This document shows, in pieces, positions 35,301-36,731 of a stretch of 64,000 nucleotides of DNA (within the stretch, counting starts at the first letter, position 1; each line of letters begins with the position of its first letter). Location: contig NC_049986.1 of the NCBI RefSeq assembly GCF_000003815.2, positions 8,715,487 to 8,779,486 on the forward strand, given 5' to 3'. This stretch comes from Branchiostoma floridae. Lineage: Eukaryota; Chordata; Leptocardii; Amphioxiformes; Branchiostomatidae. The position numbers and the translations under genes are program-made. A model generated the notes under the pieces. The model saw only the letters and a program-made list of their open reading frames with translations. It did no database searches and was not told the origin of the DNA.

Positions 35301-35437
35301 TCAGGACCCCTGCGTGAACGCCGAATGCGCGGCCCACCCTACCGCGATGTGCAAAGCCAACTACTGCGGAGGTTGCAACGCCGTTTTCTATGACGAACAA
35401 GGCAACAAAGTAGACTGTATGGCCATGCACATGTATG
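4906..35437 (+). CDS. Large mosaic extracellular gene: CTLD, four VWD-C8-TIL assemblies, EGF, sushi, VWA (38 exons traced)
   Basis: Exons were joined by AG/GT boundaries and reading phase and give 2,238 continuous codons, incomplete at the 5' end. Domain order is C-type lectin, D-assembly 1, 2 and 3, EGF x5, sushi, EGF, micro-exon, D-assembly 4, VWA and a Cys-rich module. Each whole module begins and ends in phase 1, the hallmark of exon shuffling. D-assemblies have a constant internal phase series (1-0, 0-0, 0-2, 2-1, 1-0, 0-1). Known relatives by content are FCGBP, zonadhesin, alpha-tectorin and gel-forming mucins, which build extracellular gels or coats through disulfides. A secreted or apical matrix role is inferred. 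No signal peptide, start codon, membrane segment or confirmed stop is visible. The exact ends and any alternative exons need transcripts. Confidence 0.88.
5323..5865. other. Intron, nothing recognised
   Basis: First part of the intron between the lectin exon and D-assembly 1. AT-rich with no exon-like frame. A palindromic element begins at its right edge. Confidence 0.6.
5866..6226. mobile_element. Palindromic MITE with arms over 120 bp
   Basis: The left arm (about 5866-6000) and right arm (about 6088-6226) are near-perfect reverse complements. For example TACTATCAATTTTCTTCCAA at 5871 pairs with the stretch ending at 6222, and the arms share the words GGTCACGGAGAATGGCCTAG and CACGAGAGAACACGAGATTA. 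The centre is about 85 bp. This is a foldback or MITE-type DNA element inside the first intron. It shares TIR words (CGTACCTC, AAATTTTC) with the element at 9623, so the two are one family. Confidence 0.85.
6295..6545 (+). CDS. Exon: D-assembly 1, VWD part a
   Basis: N-terminal half of a von Willebrand D domain, phase 1-0, acceptor GAGGTAG and donor GGTGAGC. It reads ASGDPHYTSFDNRRHHFQG, then CRYTLAKDC and FTVEAKN. GDPH is the autocleavage-type motif of the VWD family. This is the first of four paralogous part-a exons, and the only one besides unit 4 with the usual FD after GDPHY/F. Confidence 0.92.
6780..6990 (+). mobile_element. LINE C-terminal zinc-knuckle remnant in intron
   Basis: One frame reads RIERGRYKTNLP, then CKYC, EDELHF and CQC. 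This C-x2-C ... H-x4-C arrangement with a preceding RGRY is typical of the C-terminal end of L1-like or related non-LTR ORF2 proteins. Flanks do not extend the frame. It is a fossil about 60 codons long in the intron of D-assembly 1. Confidence 0.6.
6991..8164. other. Intron, AT-rich, nothing recognised
   Basis: Contains TTTCAAA/TTCAAA-rich low-complexity DNA around 7500-7620. The open frame upstream of the next exon (from 8024) has no domain similarity and is treated as intron. Confidence 0.5.
8165..8323 (+). CDS. Exon: D-assembly 1, VWD part b
   Basis: Middle of the VWD domain, phase 0-0. It ends GRYVHVRLTDQCVDVYFDGR followed by HKVR and the donor GTAATT. The start at AAAACAG/CTGGAC is my choice because it keeps phase 0 and a length of 53 codons, like the other part-b exons (46-53). 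The frame stays open upstream, so another acceptor is possible. Confidence 0.85.
8324..8759. other. Intron with LINE-like 3' tail
   Basis: Positions 8470-8640 look like a CR1-type 3' untranslated tail (TTGTACTTTGTGTAATTG ... CAATTGTCGTGCAAATAAA). A similar phrase recurs at about 18,640-18,700 before the equivalent exon of D-assembly 3. Confidence 0.4.
8760..8890 (+). CDS. Exon: D-assembly 1, VWD part c (CGLC)
   Basis: End of the VWD domain, phase 0-2, acceptor TCTACAG and donor GTAAGT. It reads VNVPRTYMGNMCGLCGNFND, with the CGLCGNFN signature of VWD domains. The CGLC motif is the CxxC needed for disulfide multimerisation in VWF. The exon is shorter than its paralogues (131 nt against 146-158) and lacks their ML-PDG loop. 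Confidence 0.92.
8891..9622. other. Intron, nothing recognised
   Basis: AT-rich DNA. A region near 9150-9280 looks like interspersed repeat sequence (TTTATTGAAATTACAGACAA). No exon is seen. Confidence 0.45.
9623..9803. mobile_element. Short palindromic MITE
   Basis: CAGTGACGTACATTTAAAGG at 9623 pairs with the reverse complement ending at 9803. The arms also share GGTAAACACACGTAC, and the centre contains CTCGCGAGAACTAGG-type complementary words. About 180 bp in total. Related by TIR words to the larger element at 5866-6226. Confidence 0.85.
9880..10166 (+). CDS. Exon: D-assembly 1, C8 domain
   Basis: C8 domain exon, phase 2-1, acceptor AACTCAG and donor GTACGT. Nine cysteines: the first closes the VWD domain and the other eight are the C8 set, around ANGPFAICHNVVDP, CAFDMC and WRTANLC. 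The same nine-Cys spacing style is kept in all four D-assemblies. Confidence 0.93.
10451..10650 (+). CDS. Exon: D-assembly 1, TIL domain
   Basis: Trypsin-inhibitor-like Cys-rich exon, phase 1-0, acceptor TCAACAG and donor GTCAGT. It reads LPCPANSEYRSCMTPCPPTC and then CVEGCEC and CVPVNQCGCV, the standard TIL ending. Eleven cysteines. In this family TIL modules stabilise D-assemblies. Inhibitor activity should not be assumed. Confidence 0.92.
10651..11500 (+). repeat. Intron filled by a diverged dispersed-repeat copy
   Basis: From about 10,740 the sequence follows the dispersed repeat family: a GGGTAAGTGTCGG-type phrase, GGTACTGCAGCGGG and TCATGTTCTGGAAATGC, in the same order as at 49,840-49,960. 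AGGACATCCGCTG and ACATGATAGGACTTGC occur further right. It is old and degenerate, with no coding frame. Confidence 0.55.
11501..11657 (+). CDS. Exon: D-assembly 1, post-TIL (E/VWC-like) exon
   Basis: Phase 0-1, acceptor CTTTTAG and donor GTGAGA. It reads LNAEWGTPDGEQCRCDEGG, then NCDEVPC and GYAWTNVNGVYGCNC ending GDCC. The W-x(n)-C-x-C start is the usual piece that follows TIL in D-assemblies. The second half (GYAWT ... GVYGC) is shared only with unit 2. Confidence 0.88.
11767..11882 (+). repeat. 57-bp tandem duplication in intron
   Basis: Two copies start at 11,767 and 11,824, each GATGTTGAGCCTT then CTCTTTCATTTGACAATACT and ATGTATCAATCTATCT. Only a few bases differ. No other structure. 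Confidence 0.85.
11934..12269. mobile_element. Palindromic MITE with arms of about 150 bp
   Basis: Positions 11,934-12,095 and 12,105-12,269 are diverged reverse complements. Matching words include GTGAAATTAT, ACTCAAGCAAC, TTTCAGACA and the best-kept ACCAGCTTTTAAACCAAA (12,027, and its complement ending at 12,172). It is a foldback element. The inner 23-bp pair is the strongest part. Confidence 0.75.
12270..12794. repeat. T-rich intron with a duplicated 28-bp motif
   Basis: TTTCTTGTTTATCTTGTTTT followed by GCTTCCTC occurs at about 12,287 and 12,454, each followed by CCAGGAAGAAA. The strand is strongly pyrimidine-rich in its left and purine-rich in its middle parts. It looks like a diverged short tandem repeat of about 168 bp. 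No exon is seen. Confidence 0.5.
12795..13042 (+). CDS. Exon: D-assembly 2, VWD part a
   Basis: Phase 1-0, acceptor CTAACAG and donor AGGGTAAGA. It reads KASGDPHYCTADQRRHHFQG, then CTYTFAKDC and FTVETKN. GDPH is kept, but a cysteine follows HY and FD is replaced, a change shared with unit 3 and absent from units 1 and 4. Confidence 0.93.
13271..13408 (+). CDS. Exon: D-assembly 2, VWD part b
   Basis: Phase 0-0, acceptor AAAACAG and donor AAGGTGAGT, 46 codons. It begins VNDVTRTLPLSLAGGQIDVK and ends CVVILYDGRHQVK. The CVxVxYDGRHxVK end is shared by all four part-b exons. Confidence 0.92.
13472..13647. mobile_element. Short MITE with 15-bp terminal inverted repeats
   Basis: TTCACCTTTATCCGC at 13,472 has its exact reverse complement GCGGATAAAGGTGAA ending at 13,647. 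About 176 bp in total, non-coding, lying just after the part-b exon. No clear target-site duplication was identified. Confidence 0.75.
13648..14120. other. Intron, nothing recognised
   Basis: AT-rich sequence without exon-like frames before the part-c exon of D-assembly 2. Confidence 0.5.
14121..14266 (+). CDS. Exon: D-assembly 2, VWD part c (CGLC)
   Basis: Phase 0-2, acceptor GCTACAG and donor GTATGT. It reads VEIPRNYQNRLCGLCGNFNG, then DDYMLPDGSTAPNWNVFGNA. It is the closest relative of the part-c exon of unit 3, suggesting that units 2 and 3 arose from each other. Confidence 0.93.
14290..14435 (+). repeat. LINE/SINE-type 3' tail
   Basis: A tail with TGTAATCTGTATCTGTAT, then ATGACCCTGACC and GGCCAGCTGAATAAATAAAA, ending in AAC repeats. 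A related tail lies at 17,100-17,210. It resembles CR1-group 3' ends. No coding part is attached. Confidence 0.4.
14436..15041. other. Intron, nothing recognised
   Basis: AT-rich sequence with A- and T-runs. No splice-bounded coding frame is visible. Confidence 0.45.
15042..15112 (-). repeat. tRNA-like SINE head (possible tRNA pseudogene)
   Basis: On the minus strand it begins GTTCGCACTGGCGCAGTGG, an A-box-like start (TGGCGCAGTGG), and contains a B-box GGTTCGAATCC within a perfect 5-bp T-stem (CCCGG ... CCGGG). The acceptor ends do not pair, so it is not a functional tRNA gene. A tRNA-derived SINE is likely. Confidence 0.55.
15223..15250. repeat. Perfect 12-bp hairpin with 4-nt loop
   Basis: GCATTTTGCCGC, loop TAAG, then GCGGCAAAATGC. 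A perfect inverted repeat inside the intron, 187 bp upstream of the C8 exon of unit 2. It is probably one end of an unrecognised repeat. No function is inferred. Confidence 0.85.
15437..15702 (+). CDS. Exon: D-assembly 2, C8 domain
   Basis: Phase 2-1, acceptor ACCTCAG and donor GTAAGT. It starts CDVDPPTGDPPTLGPCDP and includes SGPFATCIPVVDP, CVYDMC and FAWRSQDFC. The nine-Cys pattern is intact. The leading PPTG-PPTLGP stretch is shared with unit 3. Confidence 0.93.
16060..16268 (+). CDS. Exon: D-assembly 2, TIL domain with two cysteines missing
   Basis: Phase 1-0, acceptor TTCTATAG and donor ATGGTAAAT. It reads MDCPANSHYSASASACPATC and later CVCDEGYRQSGQECVPASQC. The second TIL cysteine (HYSTC in unit 3, HYNPC in unit 4) is Ser here, and the CxxxCVEGC stretch has lost a cysteine (NVFPEFGEGCVC). 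A paired loss of one disulfide is the simplest reading. Confidence 0.9.
16546..16717 (+). CDS. Exon: D-assembly 2, post-TIL exon
   Basis: Phase 0-1, acceptor TTTCTAG and donor GTGAGC. It reads IGEQWGTEDGQQCECGFPFG, then TCNPATC and GYSWTLVDGVWGCHC ending LPCC. Same two-part layout as in unit 1. Confidence 0.9.
16718..17290. other. Intron with LINE-like 3' tail
   Basis: A CR1-like 3' tail (TTTGCATGACCCTTATCTCA then GGCGGCCTGTAGGCAG) lies at about 17,130-17,170. The rest is AT-rich without exon-like frames. Confidence 0.4.
17291..17529 (+). CDS. Exon: D-assembly 3, VWD part a
   Basis: Phase 1-0, acceptor TTGACAG and donor ACGGTGAGT. It reads YANGDPHYCTPDGRRHHFQG, then CRYVFAKDCGNSSDFTVEVQ. 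GDPH is retained, with the extra cysteine after HY as in unit 2. Confidence 0.93.
17570..17860 (+). repeat. Dispersed repeat, 5' part
   Basis: A GT/CTGT-rich start is followed by ACTTCAGAACC, a GATGATTGTATTTGGTAGAC phrase, AAGGTCAAGATCAA and CAGGACTTGCTATGGTCTTG. This follows the start of the dispersed repeat as at 23,110 and 49,760. Truncated and diverged. Confidence 0.55.
18082..18240 (+). CDS. Exon: D-assembly 3, VWD part b with proline-rich insert
   Basis: Phase 0-0, donor AAGGTGAAC, 53 codons. After VTPPGPPPVTPTITLPPPPA it continues GKIRITQSGRYIRVELIELC and CVEVLYDGRHEIK. The proline/threonine run replaces the usual loop and could be O-glycosylated (inference). The acceptor CAAAAAG is weak but is the one that keeps phase. 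Confidence 0.85.
18241..18719. other. Intron, nothing recognised
   Basis: AT-rich. A LINE-tail-like phrase (CATGTACAAGTTGCCACACA) sits just before the next exon. Confidence 0.45.
18720..18868 (+). CDS. Exon: D-assembly 3, VWD part c (CGLC)
   Basis: Phase 0-2, acceptor GCTACAG and donor GTATGT. It reads VEIPSNYQNDLCGLCGNYNG, then DDYMLPDGTVASNWNDFGNS. CGLC is intact. Very similar to the unit 2 exon. Confidence 0.93.
18869..19789. other. Intron, nothing recognised
   Basis: AT-rich. The 91-codon frame at 19,233-19,508 has no recognisable domain and no splice context, so it is treated as chance. Confidence 0.5.
19790..20055 (+). CDS. Exon: D-assembly 3, C8 domain
   Basis: Phase 2-1, acceptor ACCTCAG and donor GTAAGT. 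It starts CDGDPPTGEPPTLGPCDP and contains SGPFADCHPYLDP, CVFDMC and FDWRPSIPC. Nine cysteines in the common spacing. Confidence 0.93.
20214..20449 (+). CDS. Exon: D-assembly 3, TIL domain (longest copy)
   Basis: Phase 1-0, acceptor TTTATAG and donor CCGGTAATT, 78 codons plus the split one. It reads MDCGANSHYSTCTSPCPATC, a CFGECVDAGDNC insertion, then CVEGCECDEGYIQSG and CVLPVDCGC. Thirteen cysteines, two more than unit 1, because of the inserted CFGECVDAGDN segment. Confidence 0.92.
20462..20545 (+). mobile_element. Terminal fragment of the Harbinger-like MITE family
   Basis: GCCACACATACTTAATTTG followed by ATGGATGACATCCTC matches the terminal inverted repeat of the element at 22,449-22,973 (GGCCACA ... 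TATGGATGACATC). No matching opposite end was found, so it is a truncated copy next to the TIL exon. Confidence 0.45.
20546..21365. other. Intron, nothing recognised
   Basis: AT-rich. No exon-like frame or repeat that I can place. Confidence 0.5.
21366..21435 (+). CDS. Exon: D-assembly 3, shortened post-TIL exon
   Basis: Phase 0-1, acceptor ATTCAG and donor GGTAAGAG, 70 nt. It reads LGDVWEDDGEECECFADD and ends IVCE. Only the W-x(n)-C-x-C half remains; the GYxWT ... GCxC half seen in units 1 and 2 is absent. Confidence 0.88.
21726..21851 (+). CDS. Exon: EGF-like domain 1 (tandem array)
   Basis: Phase 1-1, acceptor TTTGCAG and donor GTAACA, 126 nt. It reads IDGCDPNPCDPNAACTDV, then VCTCNTGYTGDGYTC. 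Six cysteines in EGF order. First of three exons spaced exactly 289 bp apart. Its second half is the same as in copies 2 and 3, while its first half differs. Confidence 0.95.
22015..22140 (+). CDS. Exon: EGF-like domain 2 (tandem array)
   Basis: Phase 1-1, acceptor TCTGCAG and donor GTAACA, 126 nt. It reads IDGCAGSPCDANAACADV, then VCTCNTGYTGDGYTC. I count two base differences from copy 3 over the exon. Confidence 0.95.
22304..22429 (+). CDS. Exon: EGF-like domain 3 (tandem array)
   Basis: Phase 1-1, acceptor TCTGCAG and donor GTAAGA, 126 nt. Same protein as copy 2 except GYTGNGYTC (Asp to Asn). The other exon difference is silent. The intron that follows is interrupted by a MITE. Confidence 0.95.
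22449..22973. mobile_element. Harbinger-like MITE in the EGF intron
   Basis: About 525 bp with imperfect terminal inverted repeats of about 30 bp (GGCCACA ... TATGGATG-CATC at both ends) flanked by TTA on each side (22,446-22,448 and 22,974-22,976). A TTA/TAA target duplication and a GGC start fit the PIF/Harbinger superfamily. There is no transposase, so it is non-autonomous. It splits the third copy of the duplicated intron. Confidence 0.75.
22977..23094 (+). repeat. Remnant of a further EGF-array intron copy
   Basis: AGATTTATTTAGCA, TTGTACTTATGGGCTCTGAC, CTCCAATGCTTACAGTA and CGTGCCCACATTTTT reproduce the intron that follows EGF 1 and EGF 2. Unlike those copies it is not followed by an EGF exon. 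Either a fourth EGF exon was lost or the duplication ended here. Confidence 0.8.
23105..23560 (+). repeat. Dispersed repeat copy with (GT)n start
   Basis: A GTCTGTCTGTGTGTGTG start is followed by GATATTTGGTACGTGGATAG, GGTACTGCAGCAGAAG, GGACATGCTATGGTCTTGA, TTTGGGTCCCCTAGCAGCTT and GATATTTGGTATGCAGGTAG. These occur in the order seen at 49,752. Truncated at the right. Confidence 0.7.
23797..23934 (+). CDS. Exon: EGF-like domain 4
   Basis: Phase 1-1, acceptor TCTGCAG and donor GTAGTT, 138 nt. It reads TDGCNPDPCVAMATCTDN, then VCTCPPGYHGDGKIHGTGC. It is four residues longer than the array copies because of the KIHGTG-type loop, as in EGF 5 and 6. Confidence 0.93.
24138..24275 (+). CDS. Exon: EGF-like domain 5
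   Basis: Phase 1-1, acceptor TTTACAG and donor GTAAAA, 138 nt. It reads ISGCDPNPCHILATCEDV, then VCICPFGYEGDGTMGGTGC. Six cysteines. Confidence 0.93.
24369..24520 (+). repeat. Direct repeat left of the sushi exon
   Basis: GGAAATTCTATGATGTAACA, AACGTAAAGGCGCTAATAAG and TGTCCTGTCAGGATCAATA recur with small changes at 24,958-25,090, about 589 bp to the right, on the other side of the sushi exon. Confidence 0.85.
24769..24939 (+). CDS. Exon: sushi/CCP domain
   Basis: Phase 1-1, acceptor GAAACAG and donor GTAAGA, 171 nt. It reads IQCSPQSPPTNGAVSGGNSP, then ATFTCDPGYYLVG, LVCQAGGTWSDTAPTCV. Four cysteines and the conserved Trp before the last one define a complement-control/sushi module. It sits between EGF 5 and EGF 6. 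Confidence 0.93.
24958..25090 (+). repeat. Direct repeat right of the sushi exon
   Basis: Second copy of the sequence at 24,369-24,520. Together the two copies suggest a tandem duplication of a unit of about 590 bp carrying the sushi exon. Confidence 0.85.
25190..25354 (+). pseudogene. Decayed sushi end plus calcium-binding EGF-like pseudo-exon
   Basis: Positions 25,190-25,245 hold two 28-bp copies of a GTGCGAAGACAACGTGCGAA-type unit resembling the 3' end and donor of the sushi exon. After an AG at 25,250 the frame reads DNECVLEMSTCNKTASFG then NTVGSYTSTAKS and stops at 25,352-25,354. DNEC ... C ... NTVGSY is a cbEGF signature, but the later cysteines are lost and no donor follows. It is probably a dead exon of this gene. 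Confidence 0.6.
25355..25710. other. Intron, nothing recognised
   Basis: AT-rich. No exon-like frame before EGF 6. Confidence 0.5.
25711..25848 (+). CDS. Exon: EGF-like domain 6
   Basis: Phase 1-1, acceptor TTTACAG and donor GTAATA, 138 nt. It reads INGCDPDPCVPMATCEDL, then VCHCPLGYGGDGFMDGTGC. Closest to EGF 4 and 5. Confidence 0.93.
26111..26143 (+). CDS. Micro-exon linking EGF 6 to D-assembly 4 (tentative)
   Basis: A 33-nt open segment bounded by ATGATAG and GTAGGT, phase 1-1, encoding LTRDDLCVMP. Skipping it would also keep the frame, so only the splice-site fit and the single cysteine support it. Confidence 0.5.
26377..26621 (+). CDS. Exon: D-assembly 4, VWD part a
   Basis: Phase 1-0, acceptor TCAACAG and donor GTGAGA. 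It reads RACGDPHFRTFDGKRHHFQG, then CRYTFAKDCGNSSDFTVEVQ. GDPH is kept with the standard FDG. An earlier GTGACG donor at 26,616 would also keep the frame, two codons shorter. Confidence 0.93.
26874..27023 (+). CDS. Exon: D-assembly 4, VWD part b
   Basis: Phase 0-0, acceptor TTGAAAG and donor GTAAGT, 50 codons. It begins VNGVTYTATGSIPFELAMGK, continues IQVTYRGIWVHVRLVEYC and ends VDVFYNGRHCVK. It has an extra cysteine in RHCVK. Confidence 0.92.
27289..27446 (+). CDS. Exon: D-assembly 4, VWD part c (CGLC)
   Basis: Phase 0-2, acceptor GCTACAG and donor GTGTGC. It reads VRVTPYYWGRMCGLCGDFNG, then DFMLPDGTIAPNWNDFGHSW. An acidic tail (VEDEDDE) precedes the donor. Confidence 0.92.
27837..28114 (+). 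CDS. Exon: D-assembly 4, C8 domain
   Basis: Phase 2-1, acceptor ACCTCAG and donor GTAAGT. It begins CVVGPPPPPCPHGLMTVV, with YGPFGVCHDLGVDPQDFF, CVFDMC and FTWRSATLC. Nine cysteines in the common spacing. Confidence 0.93.
28115..28663. other. Intron, nothing recognised
   Basis: AT-rich. No exon-like frame between the C8 and TIL exons of D-assembly 4. Confidence 0.5.
28664..28872 (+). CDS. Exon: D-assembly 4, TIL domain
   Basis: Phase 1-0, acceptor TCGACAG and donor CCGGTCAGT. It reads LPCPPNSHYNPCASPCPATC, then CITLCVECCECDPGYVMSG and CVPLEDCGC. The usual EGCEC is ECCEC, adding an unpaired cysteine compared with units 1-3. Confidence 0.92.
28873..30521 (+). repeat. Intron largely made of dispersed repeat
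   Basis: From about 29,040 to 30,115 the dispersed family is recognisable: GATATTTGGGGGATAGGTAG, AAGTTCGATAACGGGCCTCC, GTTTGGGCCCCCTAGCAGCT, TTGCATAATTTATGAA and the closing TTATTTGGCGAATGTATG with GAAACTCTACTTA. Nearly full-length but diverged. No exon inside. Confidence 0.65.
30522..30588 (+). CDS. Exon: D-assembly 4, shortened post-TIL exon
   Basis: Phase 0-1, acceptor CCTTTAG and donor GTACAT, 67 nt. It reads LEETWIQNGRRCVCTRNG then IVCT. The same short form as unit 3 (W ... C-x-C ... VC). Found by phase and position, because it is too short to stand out as an open frame. Confidence 0.82.
30592..30785 (+). repeat. Dispersed repeat, left half interrupted by a LINE
   Basis: ATGGTGATATAGTTTTGGG, TGATATTTGATATGTAGGTA, GGGCCCCCAGGAATATGACG and GCATTGCTGCAGAAATTC match the 5' portion of the dispersed repeat. 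The match stops in a T-run at 30,785 and resumes at about 32,171. Confidence 0.7.
30786..32170 (+). mobile_element. RTE-like LINE reverse transcriptase, 5' truncated and broken
   Basis: The frame from about 30,786 to 31,371 carries RT motifs WGLSGIVPVPKKGNL, NYRGISLTQIAAKVYNRLLL, NGFRPSRSTSAQILAL, IFIDFKKAFDSINR and TGVLQGDPLAPFLF, and ends at a stop. After a frame change, 31,407-31,883 gives the FADD catalytic box (DLDFADDICLL), ASKTMVMHMN and FKYLGS. After a TAA in the same frame, the C-terminal GHVMRHDEMAGRVL and RRGRPSLTL follow to 32,156. The RRGRP...RDRAAW tail is typical of RTE-type elements. One frameshift and one stop make it inactive. Confidence 0.88.
32171..32690 (+). repeat. Dispersed repeat, right half
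   Basis: It resumes with CTGGATGTGCCATGGCCTTG, then TTTGGTGACAGATTGC, GTATGTTTGGGCGCCCTAG and the ATGCAAATAAGTCCCTAATT tail region. It complements the left half at 30,592-30,785. Confidence 0.7.
32799..32920 (+). CDS. Exon: VWA domain part 1 (MIDAS DxSxS)
   Basis: Phase 1-0, acceptor ATGCAG and donor GTGAGT. It reads CSFDIVFILDRSSSIGPYG, the first strand of a von Willebrand A domain with the metal-site DRSSS (DxSxS). It follows D-assembly 4 directly. Confidence 0.92.
33067..33222 (+). CDS. Exon: VWA domain part 2
   Basis: Phase 0-0, acceptor TGTATAG and donor GTAGGA. It begins VGYIVFDCISKWLISLGLYN and ends AAEFTGGESRVGNAIYHLMC. The GGxTxTGxAL region that supplies the MIDAS Thr reads GGESRVGNAI, so the usual Thr is Val. 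Confidence 0.85.
33466..33531 (+). CDS. Exon: VWA domain part 3 (TDG)
   Basis: Phase 0-0, acceptor TTTCAG and donor GTAAAT, 22 codons: ANYRNGIPSAAIILTDGVAY then EE. IILTDG is the VWA strand carrying the MIDAS Asp. Confidence 0.88.
33935..34158. mobile_element. Palindromic MITE in VWA intron
   Basis: The left arm (about 33,935-34,020) and right arm (about 34,075-34,158) are reverse complements: TTACTCTCCAA ... CAGAGGTTAG, and a TTTTTTTAACGTTTTTTAGT / CGTTTTTATCG segment mirrored by CGATAAAAACGACTAAAAAA. About 55 bp of spacer. Non-coding foldback element. Confidence 0.85.
34304..34496 (+). CDS. Exon: VWA domain part 4
   Basis: Phase 0-1, acceptor ACTAG and donor GTAAGT. It begins HPNNLYELQSNAARAMGIEL, then YAVAIGREFLFNLNALANIA and VFDVYSCCALAIRLLDDLC. 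GIELYAVAIG is the penultimate VWA strand. A closing CxC-type pair replaces the usual end. Confidence 0.9.
34497..35263. other. Intron, nothing firmly recognised
   Basis: GGATCTTTATATATTTGGTA at about 34,638 recalls the dispersed repeat, but the match is short. The rest is AT-rich without exon-like frames. Confidence 0.4.
35264..35437 (+). CDS. Exon: Cys-rich module with NYCGGCNAVFY core
   Basis: Phase 1-1, acceptor TTGCTAG and donor GTAAGC, 58 codons. It reads PCPPGVDLVSCIQDPCVNAE, AMCKANYCGGCNAVFYDEQG and VDC. The DPCxxAxC ... PxAxC ... NYCGGCxAxFYD pattern recurs in invertebrate extracellular proteins, but I do not know an established domain name for it. It is the last confident exon of the gene. 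Confidence 0.85.
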
Positions 35438-36717
35438 GTAAGCTGAAGATCTGTCAAACTATCGTATTCTAATCAGACTTATCGCACGCAATAATCGCAT
35501 TCAAAATATCAAACGATATTGTTTGATGCATTTTTAAGTGGCTTCGTGTTTGTGTGATGGTTATGATGTTTGGTCCAGATTCTAGAGGCATTGCATTTAA
35601 ACATATGACATACCATTGGGGAAGGGCTTTCCTCACTCAACACAGGTATGAAATGGGAACATGGGGATGTAAAGGTGATGATTTAGTATCGTTTCAATAT
35701 CCATCAATAACGTGTAAGGGACTAGCTGCTCATACTCCAAAGGGTTTCAGTATAGAAAATATTATTCGTTAACGACACAATTGTTGTATTGCCATCTGCA
35801 GGTTAATTATGCGTGAGCCATGTGCGACACAATCTAAGGCAAGTCATTGCAACTTTCTTAAAGAACGTATCTTTACCACTTCCTTTTGGTGAATGTCTGC
35901 ATTTATATGTATATATATAAAGTTATGGCCATGGTCTGGCGCAACACAAAAATAATGTCGAGACATGTCGTTTTATAGCATTAAACTTCTAGTGAATTCT
36001 TTAGGTTTACTTACAAGAAATGCAAGTCAGCTACCACCACTAAAATGACAATGTCACGTTTTTTCTCGATCAAGTAGGATGGAAATACCTGCATAATAAT
36101 CAGCATTGGAACGCTATGTCTAAATGTAATTGAACATTTCAGAGGGATTGTTTTACACGTTCCTGTTCAATTTTATCTTTCGTATTCCTTTCGTGTTCTT
36201 CTGGAAATGCAACAGCTTTTTTTATTCACAAAACGCTTTTCTCTGTAATTACAGAACTTTGACTCACCATTGACACCGAAGAGGTCAAAGGAACCCTCTG
36301 CTTTCCGCTGATGACTACTGCAAAACGGACATACTCATCACCAGTCTGAAAGGGCGTATGATTCCTTTGCACACCAAAAGAAATTATTATTATCATTGTT
36401 TCACTGATTCGAGTCCTCATCATATCAACGTAATGTCTCAGCATTAAGTTAAGACATTACGTAACAACGTAATGTCTTTACAACTGCATAAATAGGCGAC
36501 TTACATTTAATGCATTAATGTTAAACATTTAAAGGCACATTACATGAATCCACATTGACAGAGGAATCATGCATTACTTTCGGAGTGCTGATAGATACAT
36601 CTCTTTATAGCGCTATTCTAAGGTTGAATCCTATGTATTCTTCAATTACCTCTAATGCATCTTAAGCGATATAGGCGCATTTGGGTTGCCCAAATACTTT
36701 CTTTCCTTTCTTTACAG
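35438..36717. other. Non-coding stretch after the last confident exon
   Basis: AT-rich. An inverted ACGTAATGTCT / AGACATTACGT pair lies at about 36,429-36,463, followed by another ACGTAATGTCT copy. Open frames here (for example 35,554-35,772) have no domain similarity. Confidence 0.45.
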
Positions 36718-36731
36718 CAACGTGCATGTAA
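36718..36731 (+). CDS. Candidate terminal exon of the mosaic gene (speculative)
   Basis: A strong pyrimidine tract and acceptor (TTTCCTTTCTTTACAG) are followed in the required phase by CA ACG TGC ATG TAA, which would add Thr-Cys-Met and stop. An AATAAA occurs at about 37,617. Chance cannot be excluded for such a short coding tail. Confidence 0.25.

Noticed and set aside
35554-35772. 72-codon open frame after the Cys-rich exon
   Set aside because: No domain similarity, no matching phase with suitable splice sites, and an ordinary length for chance in this DNA.
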